NCBI GenBank assembly: GCA_913020155.1
Contig: CAJWBA010000004.1
Coordinates: forward strand, 1 to 64,000
Length of the DNA: 64,000 bases
Source of the DNA: an uncultured Flavobacteriales bacterium
GTDB lineage: Bacteria; Bacteroidota; Bacteroidia; Flavobacteriales; Flavobacteriaceae
Direction: 5' to 3'
Below, piece by piece: positions 53,221-63,046 of the stretch. The translations under genes and the position numbers were made by a program. The notes beneath the pieces are model-generated. The model was not told the origin of the DNA. It worked only from the letters and a program-made list of their open reading frames with translations, and did no database searches. Position 1 is the first letter of the stretch, and each line of letters begins with the position of its first letter.

Positions 53221-53985
53221 CTAAAAATTATGTTTGTTTAGCCAGTTGAATAGATTTTCATTGAATTCATCTGGGTGTTCCATCATGGGAGCATGGCCAC
53301 AATTCTTGAGCCAATAAAGGTCAGAATTTGGAAGTAGTTTGTCAAACTCTTCTGCAACATTTGGGGGAGTCACTACATCATTTTCTCCCCATATTATGCC
53401 TGTGGGGGTTTGCATTTTTGGGAGATCTTTTGCCATATTATGGCGAATCGCACTTTTGGCAATTGCCAGGGTTCGAATTAATTTGTTGCGGTCGTTTACT
53501 AAATCAAACACTTCATCAACAATTTCTTTGGTAGCTATTGCGGGGTCATAAAAAACCTCTTGTGCTTTTGTTTTGATGTATTCGTAATTCCCTCTTTTTG
53601 GGTAACTTCCACCCATGCTATTTTCATACAATCCAGAGCTTCCAGTTAAAACAAGGCCTTTGATAAGTTCAGGATGATTTCTAGCAAAAACAAGTCCAAT
53701 ATGACCTCCAAGAGAATTTCCTAAAAGTATGGCATTTTTAATTTTTTTTACAATTAAAAATCTTTTTAGGAAGTCCGAAAAGTTTTCAACGTTGGTTTTG
53801 ACTAAAGACAACTCGTAGATGGGTAGTTCAGGAATGATGACTTTGTATCCTTTATTTGGAAAAAAGTTAACAACTCCATTGAAATTACTTAACCCCCCCA
53901 TCAGGCCATGTAAAATAACTATTGGTTGTCCATCTCCGATTTCTAGATATTTGAAGTCGCTTTCTGTTTTAAATTTTTTTTCCAT
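53221..53985 (-). CDS. Alpha/beta hydrolase
   Basis: This 254-residue hydrolase has the nucleophile elbow GNSLGGHIGLV (G-N-S-L-G-G), the oxyanion-hole segment VILHGLMGG, the acid in WGENDVVTPP and the histidine in NCGHAPMMEHP. A cytoplasmic esterase or lipase-type activity is likely, but the substrate is unknown. A perfect -7 element lies about 29 bases upstream. engB follows five bases later in the same operon. Confidence 0.9.
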   Translation of the reverse strand: MEKKFKTESDFKYLEIGDGQPIVILHGLMGGLSNFNGVVNFFPNKGYKVIIPELPIYELSLVKTNVENFSDFLKRFLIVKKIKNAILLGNSLGGHIGLVFARNHPELIKGLVLTGSSGLYENSMGGSYPKRGNYEYIKTKAQEVFYDPAIATKEIVDEVFDLVNDRNKLIRTLAIAKSAIRHNMAKDLPKMQTPTGIIWGENDVVTPPNVAEEFDKLLPNSDLYWLKNCGHAPMMEHPDEFNENLFNWLNKHNF

Positions 53986-54017
53986 ACTAAACCTAAATCC
54001 CGATGGACTTTAGCAAA

Positions 54018-54025
54018 CAAATATA
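54018..54025 (-). promoter_or_regulatory. -7 promoter element for the hydrolase-engB unit
   Basis: The minus strand reads TATATTTG, a perfect TAnnTTTG. The predicted +1 is near 54014, about 29 bases before the hydrolase ATG. Confidence 0.55.
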
Positions 54026-54107
54026 GTCAATATTATACTATTCAGTCTTTTTTTGACCCCTTATAAGCTAAAGTCTTTATTAAGTTGACTTTGATAAACT
54101 TATTAAC

Positions 54108-54137
54108 AAAGTGGTGATTTGTGGAAAAATGTGGTAA
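54108..54137 (+). promoter_or_regulatory. Probable MraZ operator: three GTGG direct repeats at 10-bp period
   Basis: GTGG occurs at 54111, 54121 and 54131, each exactly 10 bp apart, in the context AAAGTGG, TTTGTGG and AATGTGG. Known MraZ sites are arrays of short G-rich direct repeats with about one helical turn of spacing, TGGGN in E. coli and AAAGTG[T/G] in Mollicutes. This array ends eight bases before the mraZ -7 promoter element, the expected place for autoregulation by MraZ. The site is inferred from the pattern. Confidence 0.7.
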
Positions 54138-54145
54138 ATATATTT

Positions 54146-54153
54146 TATATTTG
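54146..54153 (+). promoter_or_regulatory. -7 promoter element for mraZ and the dcw cluster
   Basis: TATATTTG is a perfect TAnnTTTG. Expected +1 is near 54157, with a leader of about 22 bases. A possible -33 TTTG lies at 54118-54121, inside the GTGG array, so MraZ binding would cover it. Confidence 0.65.
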
Positions 54154-54178
54154 ATAAATTAATCCACAAACAATTAAG

Positions 54179-54646
54179 ATGCAGCACTTTATTGGTACAT
54201 ATGAATGTAAGGCGGATATTAAAGGACGTATTATGCTCCCGGTTGCATTGAAAAAACAATTTTCTGATAATTTATCTGATCAATTTGTATTGAAACGTGC
54301 TGTATTTAATGCCTGCTTAGAGTTGTATCCTTTTAAAGAATGGGATGCGTTGATGCTGAAAGTAAATCAGCTCAATCGTTTTAATAAAAAAAACAATGAT
54401 TTCATAAGAAGATTTACTGCAGGTGTTCGATTAATCGAAGTTGATTCAACAGGGAGGTTGTTGATTCCAAAGGATCTAATTGTTCATGCAGGTATTTCAA
54501 AAGAAACTGTAATTTCTTCGGCTGTAAATATTCTAGAAATCTGGGATAAGGAGCGTTACGAAGAAGCTATTAATGAAGCAACAATAGATTTCGGCGAGTT
54601 AGCTGAAGATGTAATGGGAGACAAAGATGGAAATCAATTATCATAA
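54179..54646 (+). CDS. mraZ: Transcriptional regulator MraZ
   Basis: This 155-residue protein has two AbrB-like/MraZ domains. The first is FIGTYECKADIKGRIMLPVALKKQF and the second GVRLIEVDSTGRLLIPKDLIVHAGI, each with the DxKGR or DSTGR turn. MraZ binds repeats upstream of its own gene and regulates the dcw cluster. It is the first gene of the cluster and overlaps rsmH by about 20 bp. Confidence 0.95.
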   Translation: MQHFIGTYECKADIKGRIMLPVALKKQFSDNLSDQFVLKRAVFNACLELYPFKEWDALMLKVNQLNRFNKKNNDFIRRFTAGVRLIEVDSTGRLLIPKDLIVHAGISKETVISSAVNILEIWDKERYEEAINEATIDFGELAEDVMGDKDGNQLS

Positions 54647-55529
54647 TCCAGTTTTACTGAATCGCAGTGTAAGTGATCTTATTTCACAAAATGATGGTGT
54701 TTATGTTGATGTTACTTTTGGAGGCGGAGGTCATTCAAAAAAAATATTGAAATCACTTGATTCAAAAGGAAGTTTGTATGCTTTTGATCAAGATCAAGAT
54801 GCGCAAAAAAACATACTTTCAGATCCTAGGTTTGAGTTAATCCAAGCAAATTTCAAAGACCTCAAGCGTTATTTGAAGCTTTATGGCGTAGGAGCGGTTG
54901 ATGGTATTCTAGCTGATTTTGGGGTTTCATCCCATCAATTTGATGATGAAAAAAGAGGCTTTTCAATTCGGCTTGAAGGTCGATTGGATATGCGTATGGA
55001 TCAAACTTCACTGCTTTCAGCTTATGAAGTTGTAAATGCGTATTCGGAACAACAATTGATTTCTATTCTAAAGCTTTATGGTGAGGTAAAGGGTGCTCAC
55101 AAAATTGTTGCTTCAATTTTGGATCAAAGAGAGGAGCGTGACGTTGAAACCACAACCGACCTTATTGAAATAATTAAGCCTTTAATTCCTGAGCGTTTTC
55201 TCAATAAAACTCTAGCTCAAGTTTTTCAGGCTATTCGTATTGAAGTAAATCAAGAGCTCGAAGCAATCAAGTTATTTCTTCAGCAAGCTGTTGAAATACT
55301 AAAGCCTGGTGGCAGATTAGTTTGTATTTCTTATCATTCGTTAGAAGACCGTTTGGTTAAGCGTTTTATTAGAGAGGGTGTTTTTGAGGGGTTTGCTGAA
55401 CAAGACTTTTTTGGAAATCGATTTATTCCTATGAAAAAAATTGGAAGGTTGGTTACCCCTAATGAAGAGGAAATAAAAACAAATAGTAGAGCAAGAAGTG
55501 CAAAGCTAAGAACAGCAGAAAAAAGATGA
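54627..55529 (+). CDS. rsmH: 16S rRNA (cytosine-1402-N4)-methyltransferase
   Basis: This 300-residue SAM-dependent enzyme methylates C1402 in the 16S decoding centre. It has the motif YVDVTFGGGGHSKKIL, the LADFGVSSHQFDDEKRGFS region and the SYHSLEDRLVKRFI catalytic motif. The start overlaps mraZ by about 20 bp and the end overlaps the FtsL-like gene by four bp. Order and overlaps match the classic dcw layout. Confidence 0.96.
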   Translation: MEINYHNPVLLNRSVSDLISQNDGVYVDVTFGGGGHSKKILKSLDSKGSLYAFDQDQDAQKNILSDPRFELIQANFKDLKRYLKLYGVGAVDGILADFGVSSHQFDDEKRGFSIRLEGRLDMRMDQTSLLSAYEVVNAYSEQQLISILKLYGEVKGAHKIVASILDQREERDVETTTDLIEIIKPLIPERFLNKTLAQVFQAIRIEVNQELEAIKLFLQQAVEILKPGGRLVCISYHSLEDRLVKRFIREGVFEGFAEQDFFGNRFIPMKKIGRLVTPNEEEIKTNSRARSAKLRTAEKR

Positions 55530-55840
55530 AACAACTATTGTCGCTTTTGAATATCGACTTTTTGATTAAGGATGATGCCTTGAAAAACTGGCGTATGATT
55601 TTTTTTCTCTCTTTTTTGGCTCTTATTATCATTTCAAGTGGGCATTTGGCAGACAAAAAAATATTTGAAATAGCTCAGCTAAACAATGAATTGAAAGAAA
55701 TGAAAAGTGAATTTGTTGAGAAGCGAGCTTATTTAATGGAATTAAAAATGGAGTCTCGTGTAATAGAGTCACTACGAGAAATAGGGATCAAGCCCGCTAA
55801 AACACCTCCAGTAAAACTAACAGTAGAATTAAATAAATAA
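55526..55840 (+). CDS. ftsL: FtsL-like cell division protein
   Basis: This 104-residue protein has a short cytoplasmic start, a single membrane helix (MIFFLSFLALIIISSGHLA) and a coiled-coil periplasmic part (IAQLNNELKEMKSEFVEKRAYLMELKM). It fits FtsL in size, topology and position between rsmH and ftsI. Sequence conservation in FtsL is weak, so the name rests on synteny and architecture. Its last base is shared with the ftsI start codon. Confidence 0.8.
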   Translation: MKQLLSLLNIDFLIKDDALKNWRMIFFLSFLALIIISSGHLADKKIFEIAQLNNELKEMKSEFVEKRAYLMELKMESRVIESLREIGIKPAKTPPVKLTVELNK

Positions 55841-57831
55841 TGAGTTCGGAGATAAAAAAAATAAACAATCGTTTTTACCTGGTGGTACTTGGCTTGTTTG
55901 TCTTTGCTCTTGCTTTGGTTTACAAATTATTTGTCATTCAATTTACTGAGGGAGAATATTATCGAGATTTAGCACAAAAACGTACGGTTAAAAATTTTGT
56001 ACTTCAACCCAGCAGAGGAAATATTTATGCTGATGATCAAAGTTTGTTGGCAACAACAGTCCCAAAATATGAAATTCGTTGGGATGCCAAAGTTCCTTCA
56101 GATAAACTTTTTGAAAAACACCTTGATAGCCTGGCTATTGCTCTGGCTAATTTGTTCGACAAATCAAGCTCTTTTTATCTTCAAAAATTAAAAAAGGCTA
56201 GGCTTCAGAAAAATCGATATTTATTAATAGGTAAAAACTTAAACTATTCAACGCATAAAAAAATTAAAAGCTTCCCCTTGTTTAACAAATCTTCTCTGCA
56301 AGGAGGGTTAATTATAGAATCACGATTGGCAAGAGAAAATCCAATTGGAAAAATTGCAGAGCGTACTATTGGATACGAACAGAAGGACCCCAGTGGTAAT
56401 TATCTGAGAGTAGGATTGGAGGGTGCTTTTGGGCAATATTTGAAAGGTGAGAATGGAAGGCGTTTAAAACAAAAAATCGCTAATGGACAATGGAAACCAA
56501 TAAACGATAATAATGAAAAAGAACCCACCGAGGGATTTGATGTTCACACAACGCTAAACATCAATATGCAGGATATTGCACATCATGCTCTCTTGGGTCG
56601 ACTCGAAAAATATGAAGCAGATCATGGAAGTGTTGTTGTCATGGAAACCAAAACTGGGAATATCAAGGCCATATCCAATTTAGGTAGAACATCTAAGGGG
56701 AAATATTATGAAAAGTTAAACTATGCCGTCGGTGAGGCTCACGAGCCCGGTTCCACCTTTAAGCTTATGGCTATGATTGCCGCACTAGAAGACGGGGTAA
56801 TCGATCAAAATGACCTGGTTGATACCACAGGAGGTGAGCTTACTTTTTACAAAAAATATAAAGTTAGAGATTCAAAAAAAGGAGGTTATGGTATGTTAAC
56901 CGCATCAAAAGCCTTTGAGGTTTCATCGAATACAGGAATCGTAAAAATCATTCATGAGAATTACAAAAAAAATCCCTCTAAATTTGTGGATCGCCTTTAT
57001 AATATGGGTTTAAATAAACCCTTAGGTTTACCTTTTAAGGGTGAAGCTTTACCCAAAATTCCATACCCTACAGACTCTGACTGGGACGGGTTGGATTTGC
57101 CATGGATGGCATTTGGCTATGGTGTTTTGATGACCCCGCTTCAAACCTTAACTTTTTACAATGCAATAGCAAACGATGGTGAAATGGTCAAGCCAAAGTT
57201 CATTGATCGAATCGGTAATTTTGGTGAATTCCCTGTAAAGGTTTTTGAAAAAGAAGTTATAAATTCTTCAATATGTTCTCAAGAAACTCTTGAGAAAGTC
57301 AAAAAAATGATGTTCAATGTGGTGGACAAAAAGTGGGGGACAGCTCATAAAATAAAAGACAAGAAATTTTCTATTGCAGGTAAAACAGGCACTTGTCAAG
57401 TAGATTACACCAAAGAAGAAACGCAGTATGTTGCAAGTTTTGTTGGGTATTTCCCAGCAGATGTACCGAAGTACTCGTGTATTGTTGTTATTCACCGTCC
57501 AAATAAAGCTCTTGGCTATTATGGTGCAGAAGTTGCTGCGCCTGTTTTCAAAGAAATAGCACTTAAAATATTCAATGCAACTCCAATTGAAGTTGTTGTT
57601 CCTGATTTAAATTTAGCTAATCAGGAAATCACCCAAGGTAAAATAGAACAAATATTGGTAGATCAAAACATTCCTAATGTAAAAGGTATGCCAGGTATGG
57701 ATGCTCTGATGATTTTGGAGCGTTTGGGTCTCAAGGTAAAATTAAGAGGCAAAGGGAAAGTATTTAAACAATCACTAAAGCATGGATCTAAGTTGAAAAG
57801 TAATCAACAAATCTTATTGGAACTTTCATGA
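55840..57831 (+). CDS. ftsI: Penicillin-binding protein 3 type transpeptidase FtsI, with PASTA domain
   Basis: This 663-residue class B penicillin-binding protein has a membrane anchor at about residues 10-30. The transpeptidase motifs are EPGSTFKL (SxxK), SSNTG (SxN) and AGKTGTCQ (KTG). A PASTA-like domain follows at the C-terminus (about residues 600-660). It cross-links septal peptidoglycan. It overlaps ftsL by one base and murE by four. Confidence 0.95.
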   Translation: MSSEIKKINNRFYLVVLGLFVFALALVYKLFVIQFTEGEYYRDLAQKRTVKNFVLQPSRGNIYADDQSLLATTVPKYEIRWDAKVPSDKLFEKHLDSLAIALANLFDKSSSFYLQKLKKARLQKNRYLLIGKNLNYSTHKKIKSFPLFNKSSLQGGLIIESRLARENPIGKIAERTIGYEQKDPSGNYLRVGLEGAFGQYLKGENGRRLKQKIANGQWKPINDNNEKEPTEGFDVHTTLNINMQDIAHHALLGRLEKYEADHGSVVVMETKTGNIKAISNLGRTSKGKYYEKLNYAVGEAHEPGSTFKLMAMIAALEDGVIDQNDLVDTTGGELTFYKKYKVRDSKKGGYGMLTASKAFEVSSNTGIVKIIHENYKKNPSKFVDRLYNMGLNKPLGLPFKGEALPKIPYPTDSDWDGLDLPWMAFGYGVLMTPLQTLTFYNAIANDGEMVKPKFIDRIGNFGEFPVKVFEKEVINSSICSQETLEKVKKMMFNVVDKKWGTAHKIKDKKFSIAGKTGTCQVDYTKEETQYVASFVGYFPADVPKYSCIVVIHRPNKALGYYGAEVAAPVFKEIALKIFNATPIEVVVPDLNLANQEITQGKIEQILVDQNIPNVKGMPGMDALMILERLGLKVKLRGKGKVFKQSLKHGSKLKSNQQILLELS

Positions 57832-59288
57832 AAGAGTTAAAGAATATATTATTTGGTGTTGCTATCGAGCAAACCTATGGTTCTTTGGAGAAACAGATTA
57901 GCACTGTTGTTTATGATTCTCGGAAAGTCGAAAAAGACAGTGTTTTTGTAGCTGTAAAAGGCGACATAGTAGATGGTCATAAATACATTGATAAGGCAAT
58001 TGAAAAGGGAGCAGAAGTGATAATTATTGAAGATAAAATTGATCATGATCTTTCAAAAACTACATTAATAAAGGTTCAGGATACTCGAATAGCATTGGCT
58101 GTTTTAGCGGATAATTATTACGAAAATCCTTCTCGTAATCTTGAACTGATTGGAATTACGGGGACCAATGGTAAAACCACCATCGCCAGTTTATGTTTTG
58201 AGCTATTTACTCACATGGGATATGCGCCTGGATTACTTTCAACAGTTGCCATTAAATATGAAGGTCATATAATTCAGGCAACACACACGACTCCCGATCC
58301 TTTGGAAATTAACAAGCACTTAGGTGAAATGGTTGCCCTTGGGATAAGTCATTGTTTTATGGAAGTTTCCTCTCATGGTATCCATCAAAAGCGAATTCAT
58401 GGATTGAATTTTAGAGGAGGAGTATTTACCAACCTTTCACGAGATCATTTAGACTATCACGAAACTTTTGCAGATTATCGGGATACTAAAAAATCATTTT
58501 TTGAGATGCTCCCAAAATCAGCATTCGCATTGGTCAATGGAGATGATAAAAACGCAATATTTATGCTCCAAAATACCCGAGCAAAGAAAAAATCATTTGC
58601 ACTTGAAAACTATGCCGATTATCGCGCTCAAATTTTAGAACATCAATTTACAGGGATGCAAATAAAGTTTGATAATCAAGAGTTATGGACACCCATGATT
58701 GGGAATTTTAATGCATCTAATCTTTTGGCTATTTATGCAATTGCTTTACTTCTAGATCAAAAGCCTCTTGAGGTATTGGCCGAGATCAGTAAACTTAAGA
58801 ATGTGAGGGGTCGTTTCGAAACCTTACGGGGTCCCAAAGGTATTTTGGCAATAGTTGATTATGCTCATACTCCCGATGCCCTAAAAAATATTTTGAAAAC
58901 CATTAATTCTGTTCGAACTAAAAACGAAAATCTAATAACTGTTGTAGGATGCGGTGGAGAACGAGACCATGGAAAAAGACCTAAGATGGCCACAATTGCA
59001 GCAAGTTTGAGCGATCGAGTTGTTTTTACTTCGGATAATCCAAGATCAGAAGATCCCGATGCGATCATTGCAGATATGGAAGCAGGTGTTGCTCCTGAGG
59101 ATTACAAAAAAACACTCAAAATTAGTGATCGAAAAGAAGCAATTAAAGCTGCTTGTATGCTCTTGACCAATAAAGATATTTTACTCATCGCAGGAAAAGG
59201 TCATGAAACTTATCAGGAAATAAAAGGAGTGAAAACAGAATTTGACGATTACCAAGTGACAAAAAAAATACTATTGAAATTATCTTAA
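57828..59288 (+). CDS. murE: UDP-MurNAc-L-Ala-D-Glu: meso-DAP ligase
   Basis: This 486-residue ligase adds the third peptide residue. The ATP loop is [14 protein letters not shown], and the [14 protein letters not shown] loop is normal. The motif SDNPRSEDP contains DNPR, the usual sign of meso-diaminopimelate specificity. It overlaps ftsI by four bases and is followed one base later by mraY. Confidence 0.96.
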   Translation: MKELKNILFGVAIEQTYGSLEKQISTVVYDSRKVEKDSVFVAVKGDIVDGHKYIDKAIEKGAEVIIIEDKIDHDLSKTTLIKVQDTRIALAVLADNYYENPSRNLELIGITGTNGKTTIASLCFELFTHMGYAPGLLSTVAIKYEGHIIQATHTTPDPLEINKHLGEMVALGISHCFMEVSSHGIHQKRIHGLNFRGGVFTNLSRDHLDYHETFADYRDTKKSFFEMLPKSAFALVNGDDKNAIFMLQNTRAKKKSFALENYADYRAQILEHQFTGMQIKFDNQELWTPMIGNFNASNLLAIYAIALLLDQKPLEVLAEISKLKNVRGRFETLRGPKGILAIVDYAHTPDALKNILKTINSVRTKNENLITVVGCGGERDHGKRPKMATIAASLSDRVVFTSDNPRSEDPDAIIADMEAGVAPEDYKKTLKISDRKEAIKAACMLLTNKDILLIAGKGHETYQEIKGVKTEFDDYQVTKKILLKLS

Positions 59289-59289
59289 T

Positions 59290-60501
59290 ATGTTGTACTA
59301 TTTATTTGAGTATTTAGAAAACCAGTATCAGTTACCAGGGGCAAGCTTATTTCAGTTTTTGTCATTCCGGGCAGCTATATCTGTTCTTTTTGCATTGATA
59401 TTTTCCACCATTTTTGGAAAAAAAATTATTGAATACCTAAAGGTTAAACAAATTGGGGAATCAGTCCGCGAACTTGGTTTGAAGGGACAAGCTCAAAAAT
59501 CAGGGACTCCAACAATGGGAGGACTCATAATCATCATGAGTACTTTGATCCCCGTACTATTGATCGCTCAGCTACATAACATTTACATCTTACTTTTAAT
59601 TTTCACCACGGTTTGGATGGGTGCTATAGGTTTTTTAGACGATTACATTAAAGTTTTCCGAAAAGACAAAGAAGGCCTTAAGGGAGTTTTTAAGATTATT
59701 GGACAGATAATTTTGGGAATCGTAGTGGGATCAACTTTGTACTTTCATTCTGAAGTAGTTGTTAGACTAGAACAATCAAGCCCTCAATTTGAACACGGGA
59801 TTGAAGGTTTTTCAAAAGATGATAAATCTACCATTACAACAATTCCATTTTTAAAGAACAATGAATTTGATTATGCTCTATTGATTGATTGGATTCCAAA
59901 TGCAACACCATATGCTTGGATTGTATTTATTCCTTTTGTTGTTTTCTTGGTTTCTGCTTTTTCAAATGGAGCAAACTTAACAGATGGAATCGATGGACTG
60001 GCAGCAGGTAGTTCGGCAATCATGGTTTTTACATTGGGAATTTTTGCTTGGGTCTCGGGGAATGTCATTTTTTCGGATTACCTCAACGTAATGTACATTC
60101 CAAATGCTGGTGAGATAACGATTTTTGTAGCATCCTTTTTAGGGGCGCTAATTGGGTTCTTGTGGTACAATACTTTTCCCGCTCAAGTCTTTATGGGAGA
60201 TACTGGAAGTTTAACCATTGGTGCCATAATAGCAGTGATTGCTTTAATGATCCGCAAAGAGTTGTTGTTACCTCTTTTGTGTGGGATTTTTGTAATTCAG
60301 AATTTATCAGTTGTACTTCAGGTAGGATATTTTAAATATACCAGGAAAAAAACTGGAGAAGGGAAACGTGTTTTTTTGATGGCTCCTTTGCACCATCACT
60401 ATCAAAAGTTGGGATATCATGAGAGCAAAATAGTAGCTCGCTTTTGGATTATTGGAATTCTCCTAAGTATATTAACAATAGTAACGCTCAAAATTCGATG
60501 A
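59290..60501 (+). CDS. mraY: Phospho-MurNAc-pentapeptide transferase MraY
   Basis: This 403-residue polytopic membrane enzyme makes lipid I. Characteristic residues occur in [31 protein letters not shown] and [13 protein letters not shown], and the last cytoplasmic loop reads [12 protein letters not shown]. It follows murE by one base and its stop overlaps the murD start (ATGATG). Confidence 0.96.
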   Translation: MLYYLFEYLENQYQLPGASLFQFLSFRAAISVLFALIFSTIFGKKIIEYLKVKQIGESVRELGLKGQAQKSGTPTMGGLIIIMSTLIPVLLIAQLHNIYILLLIFTTVWMGAIGFLDDYIKVFRKDKEGLKGVFKIIGQIILGIVVGSTLYFHSEVVVRLEQSSPQFEHGIEGFSKDDKSTITTIPFLKNNEFDYALLIDWIPNATPYAWIVFIPFVVFLVSAFSNGANLTDGIDGLAAGSSAIMVFTLGIFAWVSGNVIFSDYLNVMYIPNAGEITIFVASFLGALIGFLWYNTFPAQVFMGDTGSLTIGAIIAVIALMIRKELLLPLLCGIFVIQNLSVVLQVGYFKYTRKKTGEGKRVFLMAPLHHHYQKLGYHESKIVARFWIIGILLSILTIVTLKIR

Positions 60502-61838
60502 TGGCAGAAAAACTGATCATATTGGGAGGTGGAGAAAGCGGAATCGGAGCTGCAATTTTGGCGGTAAAAGAAGGCTTTGATGTTTTTCTTTCTGATGCAG
60601 GAAGTATTTCCAATCAGATCAAAACTGAATTGATAAAATTGGGTATTCATTTTGAAGAGCGAGGTCATGATATGGAGAGAATACTTCAGGCGTCGTTGGT
60701 TATGAAAAGCCCAGGTATTCCCGATCATACTGATTTGATGCAGCAAGTTCGTTCTTCTGGAATTAAAGTAGTTTCTGAAATTGAATTTGCCAGTCAGTTT
60801 ACATCTGCGACTCTAATTGGAATAACGGGGAGTAACGGAAAAACCACTACAACTTTATTGACCCATCATTTGTTAAAGGAGTCTGGAATTAATGCTGGTA
60901 TTGCTGGAAATATTGGATATAGTTTTGCTCGTCAGGTAGCAGAATCTGATCGAGACGTTTATGTTTTAGAAATCAGCAGTTTTCAATTGGATGACATTCA
61001 CAAATTCAAACCAGAAGTTGCTGTGATTACCAATATTACCCCCGATCATTTGGATCGATATGAAAATGATATTTCCAAATATGTAGCCTCAAAATTACGC
61101 ATCATAGAAAATCAAACATTCAATCAGTTTTTAGTTTTTAATTCTGAGGATCCTGTTTTGGTTGAAGCATTGAATGGCGTTAATACATCGGTGTCTAAAA
61201 TTCCTTTTGGTTTTCAGCAACCTACTAATGAAGGGACTTATACCTCTGGTGATCACATAATAATACAACGAGATAAATCAAACACGATGATACAAACAAA
61301 TCAATTTCAGCTTAAAGGGAGGCATAATTTACTCAATGCTATGGCAGCCGTTTCTGTGGCTCAACTTTTTGAAGTTAGTAAAGATTCCATACGAGAAAGT
61401 TTAACGAGCTTTAGGGGACTACCTCATCGGCTGGAACATTTTCTTAAAATTCAAAACGTGAACTACATCAATGATTCTAAGGCTACCAATGTAAATGCTA
61501 CTCACTATGCTTTGGACAGTGTGCGATCTCAAGTCGTATGGATTGCAGGAGGTGTAGATAAAGGAAATGACTACAGTGCACTTTTGCCTTTGGTTCGCGA
61601 AAAAGTGAAAGCGATTGTTTGCTTGGGCGTCGATAACGCTAAGCTTTTAGAGGTTTTCAGTCCTGTTGTTGAAATTATTATCGAAACACAATCTGTTGAT
61701 GAGGCTGTGAAAATTGCTCACAAAATTGCACATAAAAAGGAGACTGTTTTGCTTTCTCCAGCTTGCGCGAGTTTTGATTTATTTAAAAACTATGAAGATC
61801 GAGGGAATCAATTTAAAAAAGCAGTTAGAAATTTGTAA
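60498..61838 (+). CDS. murD: UDP-MurNAc-L-alanine--D-glutamate ligase
   Basis: This 446-residue ligase ([20 protein letters not shown]) has the ATP loop [14 protein letters not shown] and the acceptor/ADP motif [17 protein letters not shown] use the ATG at 60498 (60501 is equally possible); the ORF-track start at 60444 lies inside mraY. It overlaps mraY by four bases and its last base overlaps the ftsW ATG. Confidence 0.95.
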   Translation: MMAEKLIILGGGESGIGAAILAVKEGFDVFLSDAGSISNQIKTELIKLGIHFEERGHDMERILQASLVMKSPGIPDHTDLMQQVRSSGIKVVSEIEFASQFTSATLIGITGSNGKTTTTLLTHHLLKESGINAGIAGNIGYSFARQVAESDRDVYVLEISSFQLDDIHKFKPEVAVITNITPDHLDRYENDISKYVASKLRIIENQTFNQFLVFNSEDPVLVEALNGVNTSVSKIPFGFQQPTNEGTYTSGDHIIIQRDKSNTMIQTNQFQLKGRHNLLNAMAAVSVAQLFEVSKDSIRESLTSFRGLPHRLEHFLKIQNVNYINDSKATNVNATHYALDSVRSQVVWIAGGVDKGNDYSALLPLVREKVKAIVCLGVDNAKLLEVFSPVVEIIIETQSVDEAVKIAHKIAHKKETVLLSPACASFDLFKNYEDRGNQFKKAVRNL

Positions 61839-63046
61839 TGAATAAAAAGTACAATCTACTTAGCGGTGATTTGGTATTGTGGGGGATTCTTGCCTTGTTG
61901 GCAATATTTTCATTTTTTCCAGTTTTTAGTGCAAGTTCAAACCTAGCTTATGTAGTTGGAAAAGGCACACCTTGGGAATATCTTTTTAAGCATATGTTGA
62001 TATTGATTTTTGGTTTTGGATTCATGATTGGAGTTCACAAAATTCCCTATCAGTATTTCAAGGGAATTTCAATTTTATTACTTCCAGTAGCAATCTTGTT
62101 GTTGATCTATACTGCAACTCAAGGAACAGTTATTGACGGAGCTAATGCTAGTCGTTGGATTCGGATTCCTTTTGTTGGATTAAGTTTCCAGACCTCTACA
62201 TTGGCATCTGTTGTTTTGATGATTTATGTAGCCTATTATCTTTCGAAAAATAATGAAACCCCACAAACATTCAAGTCATCAATTGTACCTTTGTGGCTTC
62301 CAGTTTCGTTTGTGGTACTACTCATTTTACCTTCAAATTTATCAACTGCCTTATTGATATTCTTGATGGTTATGATGTTGGTTTTTTTAGGCGGTTACCC
62401 TATGCAACATCTGTTGATTGTATTGGTAGGAGCGCTTTTTGTTTTGACCCTTTTTGTTTTGACAGCTAAGGCTTATCCAGATGCTATTCCCAATCGGGTA
62501 GATACTTGGATCAGTCGAATTGAAAACTACAAACAACCTACTGCTGCAGGCTCAGACAATTATCAAGTAGAACGAGCCAAAATTGCAATCGCAACTGGAG
62601 GAGTAACGGGTTTGGGTGTAGGAAAAAGCGTTATGAAAAATTTCTTACCGCAGAGTAGTTCGGATTTTATTTATGCGATTATCGTTGAAGAATTTGGACT
62701 TGTTGGAGGAATTGGACTGATACTTTCTTACTTAATTATTCTTTTTAGAATTATTGTTATTGCACATAGAACTCCAACCATTTTTGGAAAACTAGTGGTT
62801 ATTGGGGTAGGAGTACCTATTATTTTTCAAGCTTTAATCAATATGGGAGTTGCTGTTCAGATTTTGCCAGTAACAGGGCAAACATTGCCTATGGTGAGTA
62901 GTGGTGGAACAGCGGCTTGGATGACCTGTATTGCCTTCGGAGTTATTCTCAGTGTTAGTGCAGCTCATTACAAAAATGAAGAAGAAAGTGAAACGAGAGT
63001 TTCGAGTGAAGATAACCCTTTAGCTATTTTAAGTGAAACCCTTTAA
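61838..63046 (+). CDS. ftsW: FtsW/RodA/SpoVE family glycan polymerase, probably FtsW
   Basis: This 402-residue membrane protein has ten or so helices and the SEDS motif SSGGTAAWM near the end. The segment DFIYAIIVEEFGLVGGIG is the conserved central loop. SEDS proteins polymerise glycan from lipid II; the dcw location indicates the septal FtsW. The 3' end overlaps the start of murG by 14 bases. Confidence 0.93.
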   Translation: MNKKYNLLSGDLVLWGILALLAIFSFFPVFSASSNLAYVVGKGTPWEYLFKHMLILIFGFGFMIGVHKIPYQYFKGISILLLPVAILLLIYTATQGTVIDGANASRWIRIPFVGLSFQTSTLASVVLMIYVAYYLSKNNETPQTFKSSIVPLWLPVSFVVLLILPSNLSTALLIFLMVMMLVFLGGYPMQHLLIVLVGALFVLTLFVLTAKAYPDAIPNRVDTWISRIENYKQPTAAGSDNYQVERAKIAIATGGVTGLGVGKSVMKNFLPQSSSDFIYAIIVEEFGLVGGIGLILSYLIILFRIIVIAHRTPTIFGKLVVIGVGVPIIFQALINMGVAVQILPVTGQTLPMVSSGGTAAWMTCIAFGVILSVSAAHYKNEEESETRVSSEDNPLAILSETL

